A stretch of 64,000 nt of DNA from Microbacterium lacus (GCF_039531105.1 NZ_BAAAPK010000001.1:2852001-2916000), one strand, 5' to 3'. Positions 1 to 9,357 are shown, numbered from the stretch's first letter. Notes: generated by a model not told the origin, from the sequence alone. A program made the numbers and translations.

Positions 1-1797
1 GAACTGCCCGTCCAGCAGCACGAGACGCGCGACGGCTTTCGTGGCCGCCGCGCCCGAGTTCATCGCGATGCCGATGTCGGCCGACTTGATCGCGAGAGCG
101 TCGTTCACGCCGTCGCCGGTCATCGCGACGACGTGCCCGCGCGACTGCAGCGCGAGCACCATGCGCTTCTTCTGCTCGGGGGTCACCCGCCCGAAGACGG
201 TGTGCTCCTCGAGCACCTCGGCGAGCGCCGCATCGTCCTCGGGGAGCATCCGCGCGTCGAAGCCGTCCGCGACATCCAGCCCCACTTCGCGGGCGATGGC
301 CGCGACGGTGCGCGGATTGTCGCCGGAGATGATCCTGATGCCGACCCCCTGCTCGCCGAAGTACGACAGTGTCTGCCGCGCATCGGGCCGCACCTGCTCG
401 CGGAAGGTGAGCACGACCGCCGGCTCCACTCCGTCCGGCAGGCGCTCTGCGTCGACATCGCCCGGGTCGAGGCTCGCGGGCGTGAAGCCGAGGACGAGCG
501 TGCGCCGCCCTGACGACGCGCGCTCGACGACGGTACGCCCGAATTCCGCGGTGACGTCGCTCGCGGCATCCCCGAACACCATCTCCGGCGCGCCGAGCAC
601 CCACGTACCGGGTGCACCCGCGAAGGAGACGGCGCTCCACTTCCGGGCGGACGAGAACGGGATGTACGCAGCCACCGCCTCGGGCGCGGACACGGGAAAG
701 GGGTCGCGGAGGCAGCGCGCCGTCGCGTTCGCGTCCGGGGCGGCGCCGTACCAGGCGAGCGTCCTCTCCCACCCGGGAGCCGTGACGTCCAGCGCGTGGG
801 CGTCGTCGAATGCGATCTCGCCGCCCGTGAGCGTGCCCGTCTTGTCGAGGCAGATGACATCCACGCGGGCGAGCCCCTCCACCGCGGGCAGTTCGTTCAC
901 GAGGACCTGGCGGCCCGCGAGCTTCGCGGCCCCCACCGCGAACGCGATCGAGGTCACGAGCACGAGGCCCAGCGGGATCATCGCGGTGAGCGAGGCGATC
1001 GTGTTGACGACCGCCTGCACCCACGTGCCGCTCTGCCAGGCCTGTACCCAGCCGCCTGCGACCATCATCTGGGCGTTGAGCACGAGGAGGCCGATCGGCC
1101 CGATGCCCCAGCCGACCCACGTGAGCACGCGGTCGATCGAGGTGCGCAGCTCGGAGGCGACCATCGAGAAGCGCTTGGCCTCATCGGCGAACCTGTTCGC
1201 GTACGAATCCGCTCCGACACGGGTGGCCTGCGCATCGCCCTCCCCCGCGACGACGACCGAGCCCGACAGCGCCTCGTCGCCGTCGTTCTTGTCGACCGCG
1301 TCGGACTCGCCGGTGAGCATGGACTCGTCGATCTGCAGTGCGCGGGCGCGGACGACCACCGCGTCCGCGGGCACCTGGTCCCCGGCCCGGAGGACCAGGA
1401 TGTCGTCCTGCACCACGTCGCCCGGGGCGATCTCGACCTCGACGCCGTCGCGCCGGACGCGGGCGCGGGGGGCGTTCAGCAGCGCCAGCCTGTCGAGCTT
1501 GGACTTCGCCCGGAACTCTTGGACGCACCCGATGATCGCGTTCGCGAACGCCGCGAGGCCGAACAGCGCGTCCTGCCACCGGCCGAGCAGGAGCAGCACG
1601 AGGAAGCAGCCGCCCACGATCGCATTGAAGAGCGTGAAGACGTTCGCGCTCACGATGTTCCATGCGCTGCGACTCGTATCGGCGGTGAAGGCGTTCGAGC
1701 GGCCGTCCGCCTGACGCTCCGCGACCTCCCCCGGGGCGAGCCCGCGGTCGGGATCGGTGCGGGGCGCGTCCGCGGCGACGTCGGTGGCGGCATCCAT
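1..1797 (-). CDS. P-type cation-translocating ATPase (CtpE-like), partial at left edge
   Basis: The first 599 residues of a P-type ATPase; the C-terminal membrane helices lie beyond base 1. Seen: actuator motif TGES at residues 162-165, phosphorylation motif DKTGT with acceptor Asp318, hinge motif GDGVND at 561-566, and hydrophobic segments around 45-85 and 210-290. These define a heavy/light-metal or Ca2+-type ATP-driven cation pump of the plasma membrane. There is no N-terminal CxxC metal-binding domain. The short N-terminus and overall pattern resemble mycobacterial CtpE (a Ca2+ transporter); that substrate is inferred. The ATG at 1797 starts MDAATDVAAD. It is divergent from the alpha-galactosidase gene with only 64 bp between. 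Confidence 0.93.
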   Translation of the reverse strand, partial: MDAATDVAADAPRTDPDRGLAPGEVAERQADGRSNAFTADTSRSAWNIVSANVFTLFNAIVGGCFLVLLLLGRWQDALFGLAAFANAIIGCVQEFRAKSKLDRLALLNAPRARVRRDGVEVEIAPGDVVQDDILVLRAGDQVPADAVVVRARALQIDESMLTGESDAVDKNDGDEALSGSVVVAGEGDAQATRVGADSYANRFADEAKRFSMVASELRTSIDRVLTWVGWGIGPIGLLVLNAQMMVAGGWVQAWQSGTWVQAVVNTIASLTAMIPLGLVLVTSIAFAVGAAKLAGRQVLVNELPAVEGLARVDVICLDKTGTLTGGEIAFDDAHALDVTAPGWERTLAWYGAAPDANATARCLRDPFPVSAPEAVAAYIPFSSARKWSAVSFAGAPGTWVLGAPEMVFGDAASDVTAEFGRTVVERASSGRRTLVLGFTPASLDPGDVDAERLPDGVEPAVVLTFREQVRPDARQTLSYFGEQGVGIRIISGDNPRTVAAIAREVGLDVADGFDARMLPEDDAALAEVLEEHTVFGRVTPEQKKRMVLALQSRGHVVAMTGDGVNDALAIKSADIGIAMNSGAAATKAVARLVLLDGQF

Positions 1798-1861
1798 GGA
1801 TCACACTGTATGACCCGCACGGCCGTGCGGTGGCGCGGTCGATGCCGGAGAATGGTCGCTT

Positions 1862-4099
1862 GTGAGCACCCCTCCCGATGCCCTGATCCACCTCGCGCAC
1901 GCCGGCGTCTCCCTCGTCGTCGACGCCCGCGCCGGCGCGCTCCCCGCGATCGTCCACTGGGGCGAGCAGCTCGAGGAGTTCGACGAGACCGCGCTGGCGA
2001 GCCTGAGTGATGCGACGGTCCCTGTCGTCGGGTCCAACAACGTCGACACTCCGCCGCGCGTCGCCCTCCTCCCCGAGCACCACACCGGGTGGACCGGCCG
2101 GCCCGGAATCTCGGGTTCGGCGCAGGGGCGCGGCTGGTCGCCGCTGTTCCGCACGACTGCGCTCACGCTCGACGGGGCGCGGGTCGACGGTTTCGTCCAG
2201 GCGGATGCCGGACTCCTCGTCTTCGACGCCGTCGACGACCGCGGGGAGCTGTCGCTGCGGCTGGAGCTCGAACTCCTGGACAGCGGGCTCATCCGAGCAC
2301 GAGCGGCGCTCCGCAACGAGCGGGACGCTGCCTACACGGTGGACGACGTCTCGCTGGCCTTCCCCCTCCCCGCAGAGGCCACCGAGCTCCTGGACTTCAC
2401 CGGCCAGCACAACTACGAGCGCTTCCCGCAGCGCGGGCCGCTCCGGGCCGGCATCCATCTCCGGGAGAACCGGCGCGGACGCACGGGAGCCGACAGCGCG
2501 TTCGTGCTGCACGCCGGCGAGGCCGGCTTCGGCTTCGAGAAGGGCCGGGTCTGGGCGGTGCACACCGCGTGGAGCGGAAATCACCGCCACTACGCCGAGC
2601 GCGTGTACACCGGCGAGCAGGTCCTCGGTGGCGGCGAGGTGCTGCTCTCCGGTGAAGTGGTCCTGCAGACAGCGGAGCAGTACGTCACGCCCTGGGTGTA
2701 CGGCTCGTACGGCGATGGCCTCGACGAGGTCGCCCACCGCTTCCACGATCACTTGCGCGCGGTGGGCTCCGGCCGACCGGCGGAGCGCCCCGTCACCCTG
2801 AACGTGTGGGAGGCCGTCTACTTCCGCCACGACGCGGGCGAGCTGATCGCCCTGGCCGACAAGGCCGCCGACATCGGCATCGAGCGCTTCGTGCTGGACG
2901 ACGGCTGGTTCGGCGCACGACGCACCGATCGCGCCGGACTCGGCGACTGGGTGGTCGCCTCCGACGTCTGGCCGGACGGTCTGCACCCGCTCGTGGACCA
3001 CGTCCGGGCGAAGGGCATGCAGTTCGGGCTGTGGTTCGAGCCCGAGATGATCAACCTCGACAGCGACCTGGCCCGACGGCATCCGGAATGGATCATGGCG
3101 GCGCGCGACGAGCTGCCGGTCGAATCGCGCGCGCAGCACGTCCTGAACCTCGCCGCCCCCGGCGCGTACCAGCACGTCAAGGCCCAGATGCTCGCGCTGC
3201 TCGACGAGTACCCGATCGACTACATCAAGTGGGATCACAACCGCGACCTCACCGAAGCCGGCGACCGCGAGCACGGCGGTCGGCCGGTCGTGCACGCGCA
3301 GACCCTCGCGTTCTACCGACTCCTCCGCGAGCTGAAGGACGCGCACCCGGGACTGGAGATCGAGTCGTGCTCGTCCGGCGGGGGCCGGGTCGACCTCGGG
3401 GTGCTCGAGCTCACGGACCGCATCTGGGTCTCGGACAACAGCGACCCCCACGACCGGCAGTCGATGATGCGCTGGTCGGTGCAACTCGCACCGCCCGAGT
3501 ACCTCGGCGCCCACATCGCGTCGGACCGCTCGCACACGACCGGCCGGCGACTGGACCTGTCCTTCCGCGCGAGCACGGCGATCTTCGGGCACCTCGGCAT
3601 CGAGTGGGACCTGAACGAGGCGACGGATGCCGAGCTCACTCTGCTGCGACGCTGGATCGCCCTGCACAAGGAGCATCGCGCGCTGCTGATGGGCGGGACG
3701 GTCGTGCGCATGGATACGATCGACCCCCGCGTCATCGTCCACGGAATCATCGCGTCCGATGACTCCGAGGCCCTGTTCTCCTCCGCGCTCCTGGACACCA
3801 CCGTTCCCGAACCCGCCGCTCGGCTGAAGCTGCGGGGCCTCGATCCGGAGCGCACGTACCACCTGCAGCCGCTGATCATCGGACCGCTGCCGTCCGGGCT
3901 CATCCCCCCGCGCTGGTGGGGCGAGCCGAGCGACGCGGAGGCGCTCGCCGCCCAGGAGTACTGGGACCGCGCGCAGCGTACGGATGTGTCGTACCCGGGC
4001 GCGCGGTTCCGCGGAGACGTGCTCGCCCGCGTCGGCGTGGCCGCGCCCCGCATCCACCCCGATCAGGCCGTGCTCTACCGGGCCGTGGCCGTCGACTGA
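1862..4099 (+). CDS. Alpha-galactosidase, glycoside hydrolase family 36
   Basis: 745 residues, the normal length for GH36 (AgaA/RafA/MelA type). It hydrolyses terminal alpha-1,6-galactose from melibiose, raffinose and similar sugars; no signal peptide is seen, so it acts in the cytoplasm. Motifs: LDDGWFG near residue 345, FEPEM near 393, KWDHNR with nucleophile Asp458, an ESCSSGGGR segment near 500, and SDNSD at 524-528 carrying the presumed acid/base Asp528. The start is GTG at 1862, as no upstream in-frame start fits the 64-bp gap. It converges on the sugar ABC transporter genes, whose imported substrate it probably cleaves. Confidence 0.95.
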   Translation: MSTPPDALIHLAHAGVSLVVDARAGALPAIVHWGEQLEEFDETALASLSDATVPVVGSNNVDTPPRVALLPEHHTGWTGRPGISGSAQGRGWSPLFRTTALTLDGARVDGFVQADAGLLVFDAVDDRGELSLRLELELLDSGLIRARAALRNERDAAYTVDDVSLAFPLPAEATELLDFTGQHNYERFPQRGPLRAGIHLRENRRGRTGADSAFVLHAGEAGFGFEKGRVWAVHTAWSGNHRHYAERVYTGEQVLGGGEVLLSGEVVLQTAEQYVTPWVYGSYGDGLDEVAHRFHDHLRAVGSGRPAERPVTLNVWEAVYFRHDAGELIALADKAADIGIERFVLDDGWFGARRTDRAGLGDWVVASDVWPDGLHPLVDHVRAKGMQFGLWFEPEMINLDSDLARRHPEWIMAARDELPVESRAQHVLNLAAPGAYQHVKAQMLALLDEYPIDYIKWDHNRDLTEAGDREHGGRPVVHAQTLAFYRLLRELKDAHPGLEIESCSSGGGRVDLGVLELTDRIWVSDNSDPHDRQSMMRWSVQLAPPEYLGAHIASDRSHTTGRRLDLSFRASTAIFGHLGIEWDLNEATDAELTLLRRWIALHKEHRALLMGGTVVRMDTIDPRVIVHGIIASDDSEALFSSALLDTTVPEPAARLKLRGLDPERTYHLQPLIIGPLPSGLIPPRWWGEPSDAEALAAQEYWDRAQRTDVSYPGARFRGDVLARVGVAAPRIHPDQAVLYRAVAVD

Positions 4100-4108
4100 G
4101 GCACACGA

Positions 4109-4141
4109 CGAAAGGCCGGAAGCGTCGCTCCCGGCCTTTCG
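4109..4141. terminator. Bidirectional terminator between alpha-galactosidase and ABC permease
   Basis: A perfect 11-bp stem, CGAAAGGCCGG / CCGGCCTTTCG, with an 11-base loop, lies in the 54-bp gap between two convergent genes. Confidence 0.85.
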
Positions 4142-4153
4142 CGTTCGTGCGGC

Positions 4154-5107
4154 TTACTTCACCGATCCGGCGGTGAGACCACGGACGAAGAAGCGCTGCA
4201 GCGCGAAGAAGATCACCAGCGGGACCACGAGGGTGATGAACGAACCCGCCGCGACCCGCTGCCAGCCCTGACCGTACTGACCGAGGAGCGTGTAGAGCCC
4301 CTGGGTCAGCACCTGGTTGGGACCGCTCTGGATGAAGAGGTACGCCACGAAGAAGTCGTTCCACACCCACAGGAACTGGAAGATCGCGAACGAGGCCAGC
4401 GCCGGCACCGACATCGGGACGATGAGCCGCCAGAAGATCTGGAAGTGGCTCGCTCCGTCCACGCGCGCCGCCTCGATGAGCGAGTTCGGCAGCGTCTGCA
4501 TGTAGTTGCGCAGGATGTAGATCGCCAGCGGCATCGCGAAGGTCGCGTGCACGATCCACGCCGCCGGGTACTGCCCGATGATCTGGATGCCGGTGGTGTT
4601 CCCGAACCAGACGAACAGCTGCAGGATCGGGATCACCGCGATCTGGATCGGCACCACCATGAGCGCCAGGATGATCGCGAAGTAAGCCTCCTTGCCGGGG
4701 AACTGGAAGAAGGTGAACGCGTAGGCGGCCATGGCGGCGATCATGACGGGCAGGATCGTCGCCGGAATGGTCACCGCCACCGAGTTCCAGAACGTCGTCC
4801 CGGCATCCAGCGCGGTCCATGCCTGCGCGAACGGCTCGAAGGTCCAGTTCTGCTGGAACGGATTCAGGATCGCCGTCCACCAGCCTGTCGCTTCGACGTC
4901 GGCCCGAGGACGCAGGCTCGTGATGAGCAGGCCCAGAAGCGGGAAGAGCCAGGCGACCGCGATGATCCCCATGATGATCGAGATCAGCACCCGGGGCTTG
5001 GCCTTCTCGGTGCCGTCCTTGTTGAACTTCTTCGCGCGCTTGGTCGTGTCGACGATCTCGCGGGCGTTGTTGTCCTCGTCGACGATGGGAGTGGGCACGA
5101 AAGTCAT
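4154..5107 (-). CDS. Carbohydrate ABC transporter permease (MalG family)
   Basis: 317 residues with about six membrane helices and the cytoplasmic EAA loop (EAARVDGASHFQIFWRLIVP near residue 215) that docks to the ATPase. It forms one half of the membrane channel of a sugar importer. A hydrophilic N-terminal tail of about 45 residues precedes the first helix (LISIIMGIIAVAWLFPLLGL). It overlaps the upstream permease gene by four bases (ATGA), indicating translational coupling. No ATP-binding subunit is encoded nearby, so it probably uses a shared MsiK-type ATPase encoded elsewhere. Substrate (alpha-galactosides) is inferred from the GH36 neighbour. Confidence 0.93.
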   Translation of the reverse strand: MTFVPTPIVDEDNNAREIVDTTKRAKKFNKDGTEKAKPRVLISIIMGIIAVAWLFPLLGLLITSLRPRADVEATGWWTAILNPFQQNWTFEPFAQAWTALDAGTTFWNSVAVTIPATILPVMIAAMAAYAFTFFQFPGKEAYFAIILALMVVPIQIAVIPILQLFVWFGNTTGIQIIGQYPAAWIVHATFAMPLAIYILRNYMQTLPNSLIEAARVDGASHFQIFWRLIVPMSVPALASFAIFQFLWVWNDFFVAYLFIQSGPNQVLTQGLYTLLGQYGQGWQRVAAGSFITLVVPLVIFFALQRFFVRGLTAGSVK

Positions 5108-6099
5108 CGGAGTTCCTCCTGCGACTTGTAGCTGCGGACTTGATAGACGATCAGCGGGATGACCGCGATCATGAGGACGATCACCACGGCGGCGGCCTTG
5201 CCGGGGTTCTGGAAGCTGAACAGCTGCGTGTAGAACTCGACCACGAGCACACTCGTGTTGTACTGCCCGCCCGTCATCGCGTAGATGATGTCGAAGCTCT
5301 TCATGACGAAGATCGTGACCGTGACGAAGACCGCGAGGACTGTGCCGCGGATCTGCGGCACGATCACGAGGAAGAACGCCTTCCGCTCGCTCGCACCGTC
5401 GAGTCGCGCGGCTTCGATGGTCTCTTCCGGGACACCCTTGATCGCCGCGGACAGCAGCACCATCGCGAACCCGACCTGCAGCCAGATCACGATGAACATG
5501 AGCAGGAAGCTGTTGAGCCTGCCGGCATCGATCGTGAGCCAGGGCACCGGATCGTTGCCGGTCACGCCCGTCCAGATCGCGTTCAGCAGATAGATCTGCG
5601 GGTTGCCCGGCGGTGCGTAGAAGTAGATGAAGCGCCAGGTGACCGCGGCGGCGATGCCGCTGATGGCCATCGGCAGGAAGATCATCGCCTTGAACGTCGT
5701 CTCGCGACGCTTGCCGAGACGGTCGGTGAGGATCGCGACGAGGAGCCCGATCAGGACTGTCGCCGCCGGCACGACCAGAACCCAGAGCAGATTGTTCAGG
5801 AGGACCCCGAGGAAGTTCGGATCCGTGAACAGCGAGATGTAGTTGTCGAGACCGACGAACGTGGCGCCCTCCCCACGCCGCTGACTCTGCTTCATGAAGC
5901 TCTCGACGAACGTGCGGATCGCCGGGTAGAGGAGGAACAGCGCGACCAGGAGGATCACGGGGAGCAGGAAGACGTACGGCAGCAGCCGCGCCTTCGCTTT
6001 GTCATTCGTCCTCTCCACGAGCCAGTTCAGGCCCCAGAAGATGATGAACGACACCCCCAACCCCAGGATCACGGAGATGAGTGCACTGACAATGGCCAT
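5104..6099 (-). CDS. Carbohydrate ABC transporter permease (MalF/UgpA family)
   Basis: 331 residues, the partner channel subunit. An N-terminal helix (SALISVILGLGVSFIIFWGL) precedes a charged stretch and then six further helices, the MalF-type arrangement. The EAA loop EAARLDGASERKAFFLVIVP lies near residue 235. It is the second gene of the binding-protein/MalF/MalG operon, downstream of the lipoprotein by 109 bp that contain a strong stem-loop, and overlaps the MalG-type gene by four bases. Confidence 0.93.
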   Translation of the reverse strand: MAIVSALISVILGLGVSFIIFWGLNWLVERTNDKAKARLLPYVFLLPVILLVALFLLYPAIRTFVESFMKQSQRRGEGATFVGLDNYISLFTDPNFLGVLLNNLLWVLVVPAATVLIGLLVAILTDRLGKRRETTFKAMIFLPMAISGIAAAVTWRFIYFYAPPGNPQIYLLNAIWTGVTGNDPVPWLTIDAGRLNSFLLMFIVIWLQVGFAMVLLSAAIKGVPEETIEAARLDGASERKAFFLVIVPQIRGTVLAVFVTVTIFVMKSFDIIYAMTGGQYNTSVLVVEFYTQLFSFQNPGKAAAVVIVLMIAVIPLIVYQVRSYKSQEELR

Positions 6100-6145
6100 C
6101 GAAACCGCCTGACGTCGTTGTAAGGATGATCGTGATGCTAGTGGG

Positions 6146-6180
6146 AAGCGGCGCCGGGGCCCAGGGCGCCGGCGCCGCTT
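6146..6180 (-). promoter_or_regulatory. Intercistronic stem-loop between binding protein and permeases
   Basis: A perfect 12-bp GC-rich stem, AAGCGGCGCCGG / CCGGCGCCGCTT, with an 11-base loop sits just after the binding-protein stop codon. In ABC operons such loops protect or partly terminate the message so that the binding protein outnumbers the permeases; that role is inferred here. Confidence 0.7.
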
Positions 6181-6208
6181 CGTCGCTCACAAGGAGCGGT
6201 CGATGACC

Positions 6209-7540
6209 TTACCGGTCGGGCCAGGACGCGTCGATCGCGTCGAAGGCCTGCTCCATGGTCTTCTGACCGGCGAACCAGCTCGTCAGCTCGCTCCACTCGG
6301 TGCCGGCGCCGACTTCACCCGGCATCTGGTCGGAGGCGTCGAATCCGAAGATCGTCGATGCCGCCAGCAGCTCCTGCGCGTTCTTCTGGAAGTCCGTCGT
6401 GTAGAAGGACGTGTCGAAGTCGTTGTGCGGAGAGAGGAAGATGGCCTGGCTGGCGTAGCCGTTCGTGCCGAAGTCCTTGCCGGTGATGTACTCGATGACC
6501 TGCTTGGTCGCGTCCGAGTCGGTGAAGGCACCCACCAGGTCGCCACCGCCGAGCATCGCCTGCTCCGTGCCCTCGGGTGCGGGCAGCTGGAAGAAGTTGA
6601 CGTTCGTCAGGTCGTTGTCGGCGATCTGAGCCTTGATCTCGTCAGGGAAGAAGTCCGCGATGAACGATCCCTGTCGCATCATGAAGCACTGACCGTTCTC
6701 CTTGCCGGAGACGAACAGCTGGTTGCCCGCGGTCTGGAAGGCCGTCGTGGCCGCGGCGGGGCCGCCGCCGTTGACCTTGCCTTCGGCCAGCAGCTCCTCG
6801 GCGACCTTGTCGCCGGCCTCGTTGACGAGGTCGCTGTTGAACAGGATGTCCCCGGCGATCCAGGCGTTGTAGTCATCCAGTCCGCCGTAGCGCAGGACGT
6901 ATTCCTCGAGCCAGTCCGTCGCCGGCCAGCCGGTCGCCGCGCCCGACTCCAGGCCGACGCACCACGGGTAACCCAGGCCCTGGTCGATGATCTGCTGCTG
7001 CAGAGCCGTCATCTCGGCATCCGTCGTCGGCACGGTCAGCCCCGCGGCCTCGAAGGCGGCCGGGTTGTACCAGACGAGGGACTTGACGTTGATCGAGTAC
7101 GGCAGACCGAAGGTCTGACCGTCGACGACGGCGATGTCACCGAGACCGTTGGCCTCATCGGCGGTGATCGCCTCGACGTCGATCCCGAGGTCCTCCAGCG
7201 GGAACAGCTGGGCGGTCTGGCTCTTCAGCACACCCGGCTGCGGGTAGATCGCGATGTCCGGCGGGTTGCCTGCCGTGGCACGCGCGACGACGGCCGTCTG
7301 GAAGTCGGTGTTGCCGTCATAGGTGACTTTGATGCCGGAGGTCTCCGACCACTTGTCCAGGTCGGCCTGGAACGCCTCGGCCTGGGCGTCGGTGAACGCG
7401 CCCATGATCGTGACGGCCTCGCCGTCTCCGCCGCCGCCACCGTTGTCGCCGCCGCCGCCGGTGCAGCCGGCGAGTGCGATGCCCGCGACGCCCAGGGCGG
7501 CGAGCGGCATCAGGATACGTCTGCGCTGTGACATGCCCAT
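6209..7540 (-). CDS. Sugar ABC transporter substrate-binding lipoprotein
   Basis: 443 residues, family 1 extracellular solute-binding protein (MalE/UgpB type). The N-terminus MGMSQRRRILMPLAALGVAG leads to the lipobox LAGC, so the mature protein is a lipid-anchored receptor outside the membrane. A Gly/Asp-rich linker follows the cysteine, then the typical start VTIMGAF. It is first in the operon with two permeases and next to GH36 and LacI genes, which suggests an alpha-galactoside ligand such as melibiose or raffinose. A LacI-type palindrome lies 51 bp upstream of the start. Confidence 0.94.
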   Translation of the reverse strand: MGMSQRRRILMPLAALGVAGIALAGCTGGGGDNGGGGGDGEAVTIMGAFTDAQAEAFQADLDKWSETSGIKVTYDGNTDFQTAVVARATAGNPPDIAIYPQPGVLKSQTAQLFPLEDLGIDVEAITADEANGLGDIAVVDGQTFGLPYSINVKSLVWYNPAAFEAAGLTVPTTDAEMTALQQQIIDQGLGYPWCVGLESGAATGWPATDWLEEYVLRYGGLDDYNAWIAGDILFNSDLVNEAGDKVAEELLAEGKVNGGGPAAATTAFQTAGNQLFVSGKENGQCFMMRQGSFIADFFPDEIKAQIADNDLTNVNFFQLPAPEGTEQAMLGGGDLVGAFTDSDATKQVIEYITGKDFGTNGYASQAIFLSPHNDFDTSFYTTDFQKNAQELLAASTIFGFDASDQMPGEVGAGTEWSELTSWFAGQKTMEQAFDAIDASWPDR

Positions 7541-7590
7541 GTGTGCTTCTCCTCTTCGAGTTCACGCGTGTCCGCGTCGCGGTCACTTCG

Positions 7591-7602
7591 GGAACCGCTT
7601 CC
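7591..7602. promoter_or_regulatory. LacI-type operator upstream of sugar ABC operon
   Basis: The palindrome GGAACCGCTTCC has the central CG and GGAA/TTCC arms expected for a LacI-family operator. It lies in the divergent promoter region between the binding protein and the LacI gene. The binding role is inferred. Confidence 0.65.
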
Positions 7603-7697
7603 ACACAAGCTAGGGGAAATCGCCCCCGTACACAACAGTTGTTCTTCGAATGCGCTCTGATCGTTGCAAACTCGGGCGATCGTTATGGGTTCTTTCC

Positions 7698-7713
7698 CTG
7701 GAACCGTTCCCAG
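7698..7713. promoter_or_regulatory. Second LacI-type operator, upstream of the regulator gene
   Basis: CTGGAACCGTTCCCAG is an imperfect 16-bp palindrome around a central CG. It shares GGAACCG with the first site, 107 bp away. It precedes the chosen GTG start of the regulator, consistent with autoregulation or looping between the two sites. Confidence 0.6.
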
Positions 7714-7793
7714 AAACGCTCGGATCTCGTATGCTGATCGCCAGCCGCACGGGCGTGCGGATCGGCAGAGCGGCCTCGGAGGCGGTGACGGAC

Positions 7794-8843
7794 GTGAGTG
7801 GCATCGCTGAGGTCGCACGACTCGCGGGAGTCTCCAAGTCCACCGCGAGCCGCGCGCTCGGGGGCACCGGCTACGTCTCGGAGGAGACCCGTCAGCGCGT
7901 CCATCAGGCCGCGGCGTCGATCGGCTACGTACCGTCCACGAGCGCAGTGAGCCTCGCGACCGGGCGGACGCAGAACATCGGCGTCGTGATGCCGTACGTG
8001 AACCGCTGGTTCTTCGCCGAAGTCCTCGAGGGCATCCAGCAGGTGCTCCTGGCACAGGGCCTGGACCTCACGCTGTACGACGCGAAGCCCGGGACCGAGG
8101 GACGCAATCGGATCTTCGAGGACTTCCTCGCCCGCAAACGGTTCGACGGCCTGATCGCCGTCGGACTCGAACCGGATCACCAGGAGCTGGACAGACTCGT
8201 CGCGATCGGCCGGCCGATCGTGAGCGTCGTCGGATCGAGCAACGTGACCACCGTGGTCGAGATCGACGACGACCATGTCGCGCGCCGAGCGACCGAGCAT
8301 CTGATCGCACTCGGCCATCGTGACATCGCCTTCATCGGCGGCGGGCTGAGCACCCACTGGGCGCAGGTCGACCGGCGCCGGTTGGACGGCTACCTCAATG
8401 CGATGAAGACCGCCGGCCTGTCCGACCACGTCCGCCACATCTACTCCGACGTCACGCTGCCGGGCGGCTATGCGTCGGCCGTGGACGCGCTCGGAGAAGC
8501 GCGCGGAAGACCCACCGCGATCGTCGCCACGTGCGACGAGGTCGCGATCGGGGCGATCATCGCCGCCCGGCGCCTCGGCGTGCAGGTGCCGAGCGATCTG
8601 AGCGTGATCGGCATCGACGATCACGAGTTCGCCGACATGTTCGCCCTCACCACGCTGCGGCAGACTCCGCGCGAGCAGGGGCGGGTCGCGGTGCAGCTGC
8701 TCCTGGAGCACCTGGACGACCCGACGCAGCCCCCGAAGACCGTGCGCATGACGTCCCAGTTGGTCGTCCGCAATTCCACCGCGGCGCTGGACCCCCGCGC
8801 GTCGGCGGTCGCGATCGATGGCCGGCGGCGGGGCGGCCTTTGA
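7794..8843 (+). CDS. LacI-family transcriptional regulator of the alpha-galactoside locus
   Basis: 349 residues. The N-terminal helix-turn-helix with hinge (IAEVARLAGVSKSTASRALG, residues 4-23) is followed by a periplasmic-binding-protein-like sugar-sensing domain (NIGVVMPYVNRWFFAEVLEG; LSVIGIDDHEFADMF; LTTLRQTPREQG). The GTG at 7794 is chosen because it puts the HTH at residue 4, as in LacI proteins, has GGAGG 11 bases upstream, and leaves the operator at 7698-7713 outside the gene. An in-frame ATG at 7731 is possible but would add an unconserved tail. Divergent from the sugar ABC operon, so a local repressor is likely. Confidence 0.93.
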   Translation: MSGIAEVARLAGVSKSTASRALGGTGYVSEETRQRVHQAAASIGYVPSTSAVSLATGRTQNIGVVMPYVNRWFFAEVLEGIQQVLLAQGLDLTLYDAKPGTEGRNRIFEDFLARKRFDGLIAVGLEPDHQELDRLVAIGRPIVSVVGSSNVTTVVEIDDDHVARRATEHLIALGHRDIAFIGGGLSTHWAQVDRRRLDGYLNAMKTAGLSDHVRHIYSDVTLPGGYASAVDALGEARGRPTAIVATCDEVAIGAIIAARRLGVQVPSDLSVIGIDDHEFADMFALTTLRQTPREQGRVAVQLLLEHLDDPTQPPKTVRMTSQLVVRNSTAALDPRASAVAIDGRRRGGL

Positions 8844-8871
8844 CTCTCACCCCGCTTCTCCCCGACCGACG

Positions 8872-8906
8872 ACGAAGACCCCGGATGCAGCATCCGGGGT
8901 CTTCGT
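8872..8906. terminator. Strong bidirectional terminator between LacI gene and rplL
   Basis: A perfect 16-bp stem, ACGAAGACCCCGGATG / CATCCGGGGTCTTCGT, with a three-base loop lies between convergent genes. Confidence 0.9.
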
Positions 8907-8922
8907 GAATCTCAGGACGAGA

Positions 8923-9312
8923 TTACTTGAGCGTGACGGTCGCGCCGGCCTCTTCGAGAGCGGCCTTCGCCTTGTCAGCGGTCTCCTTGTTGGCGCCCTC
9001 GAGGACGGCCTTCGGAGCGCCGTCGACGACGGCCTTCGCCTCACCGAGGCCGAGCGAGGTGAGCTCGCGGACGACCTTGATGACCTGGATCTTCTTGTCG
9101 CCGGCGGCCTCGAGAACGACGTCGAACGAGTCCTTCTCCTCGACCTCTTCAGCGGCGGCACCCGCGCCACCGGCGGCGGGGCCGGCCACGGCGACGGGCG
9201 CGGCGGCGGTGACGTCGAAGGTCTCCTCGAACGCCTTGACGAACTCGCTGAGCTCGATGAGCGTGAGCTCCTTGAACGCGTCGAGCAGCTGCTCAGTGCT
9301 GAGCTTTGCCAT
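8923..9312 (-). CDS. rplL: 50S ribosomal protein L7/L12
   Basis: 129 residues, normal length. The N-terminal dimerisation domain ([20 protein letters not shown]) binds L10. An Ala/Gly/Pro hinge around residues 35-55 follows, then the C-terminal factor-binding domain ([20 protein letters not shown], about 75-94). It forms the ribosomal stalk that recruits translational GTPases. It lies 45 bp downstream of rplJ and is cotranscribed with it. Confidence 0.98.
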   Translation of the reverse strand: MAKLSTEQLLDAFKELTLIELSEFVKAFEETFDVTAAAPVAVAGPAAGGAGAAAEEVEEKDSFDVVLEAAGDKKIQVIKVVRELTSLGLGEAKAVVDGAPKAVLEGANKETADKAKAALEEAGATVTLK

Positions 9313-9357
9313 GATGATTCTCCTTGATTCGGGGTTTTGCTATGCCGGGACCTGAGA

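Noticed and set aside
1181..4057. A 958-codon open frame on the minus strand opposite the alpha-galactosidase
   Set aside because: Arg/Asp/Val-rich composition without domains. It is antisense to a gene with clear catalytic motifs and overlaps the P-type ATPase; a by-product of high GC third positions.
5140..6123. Long plus-strand frame opposite the MalF-type permease
   Set aside because: Asp/Arg/His-rich shadow of a membrane-protein gene; no domain and no start signal.
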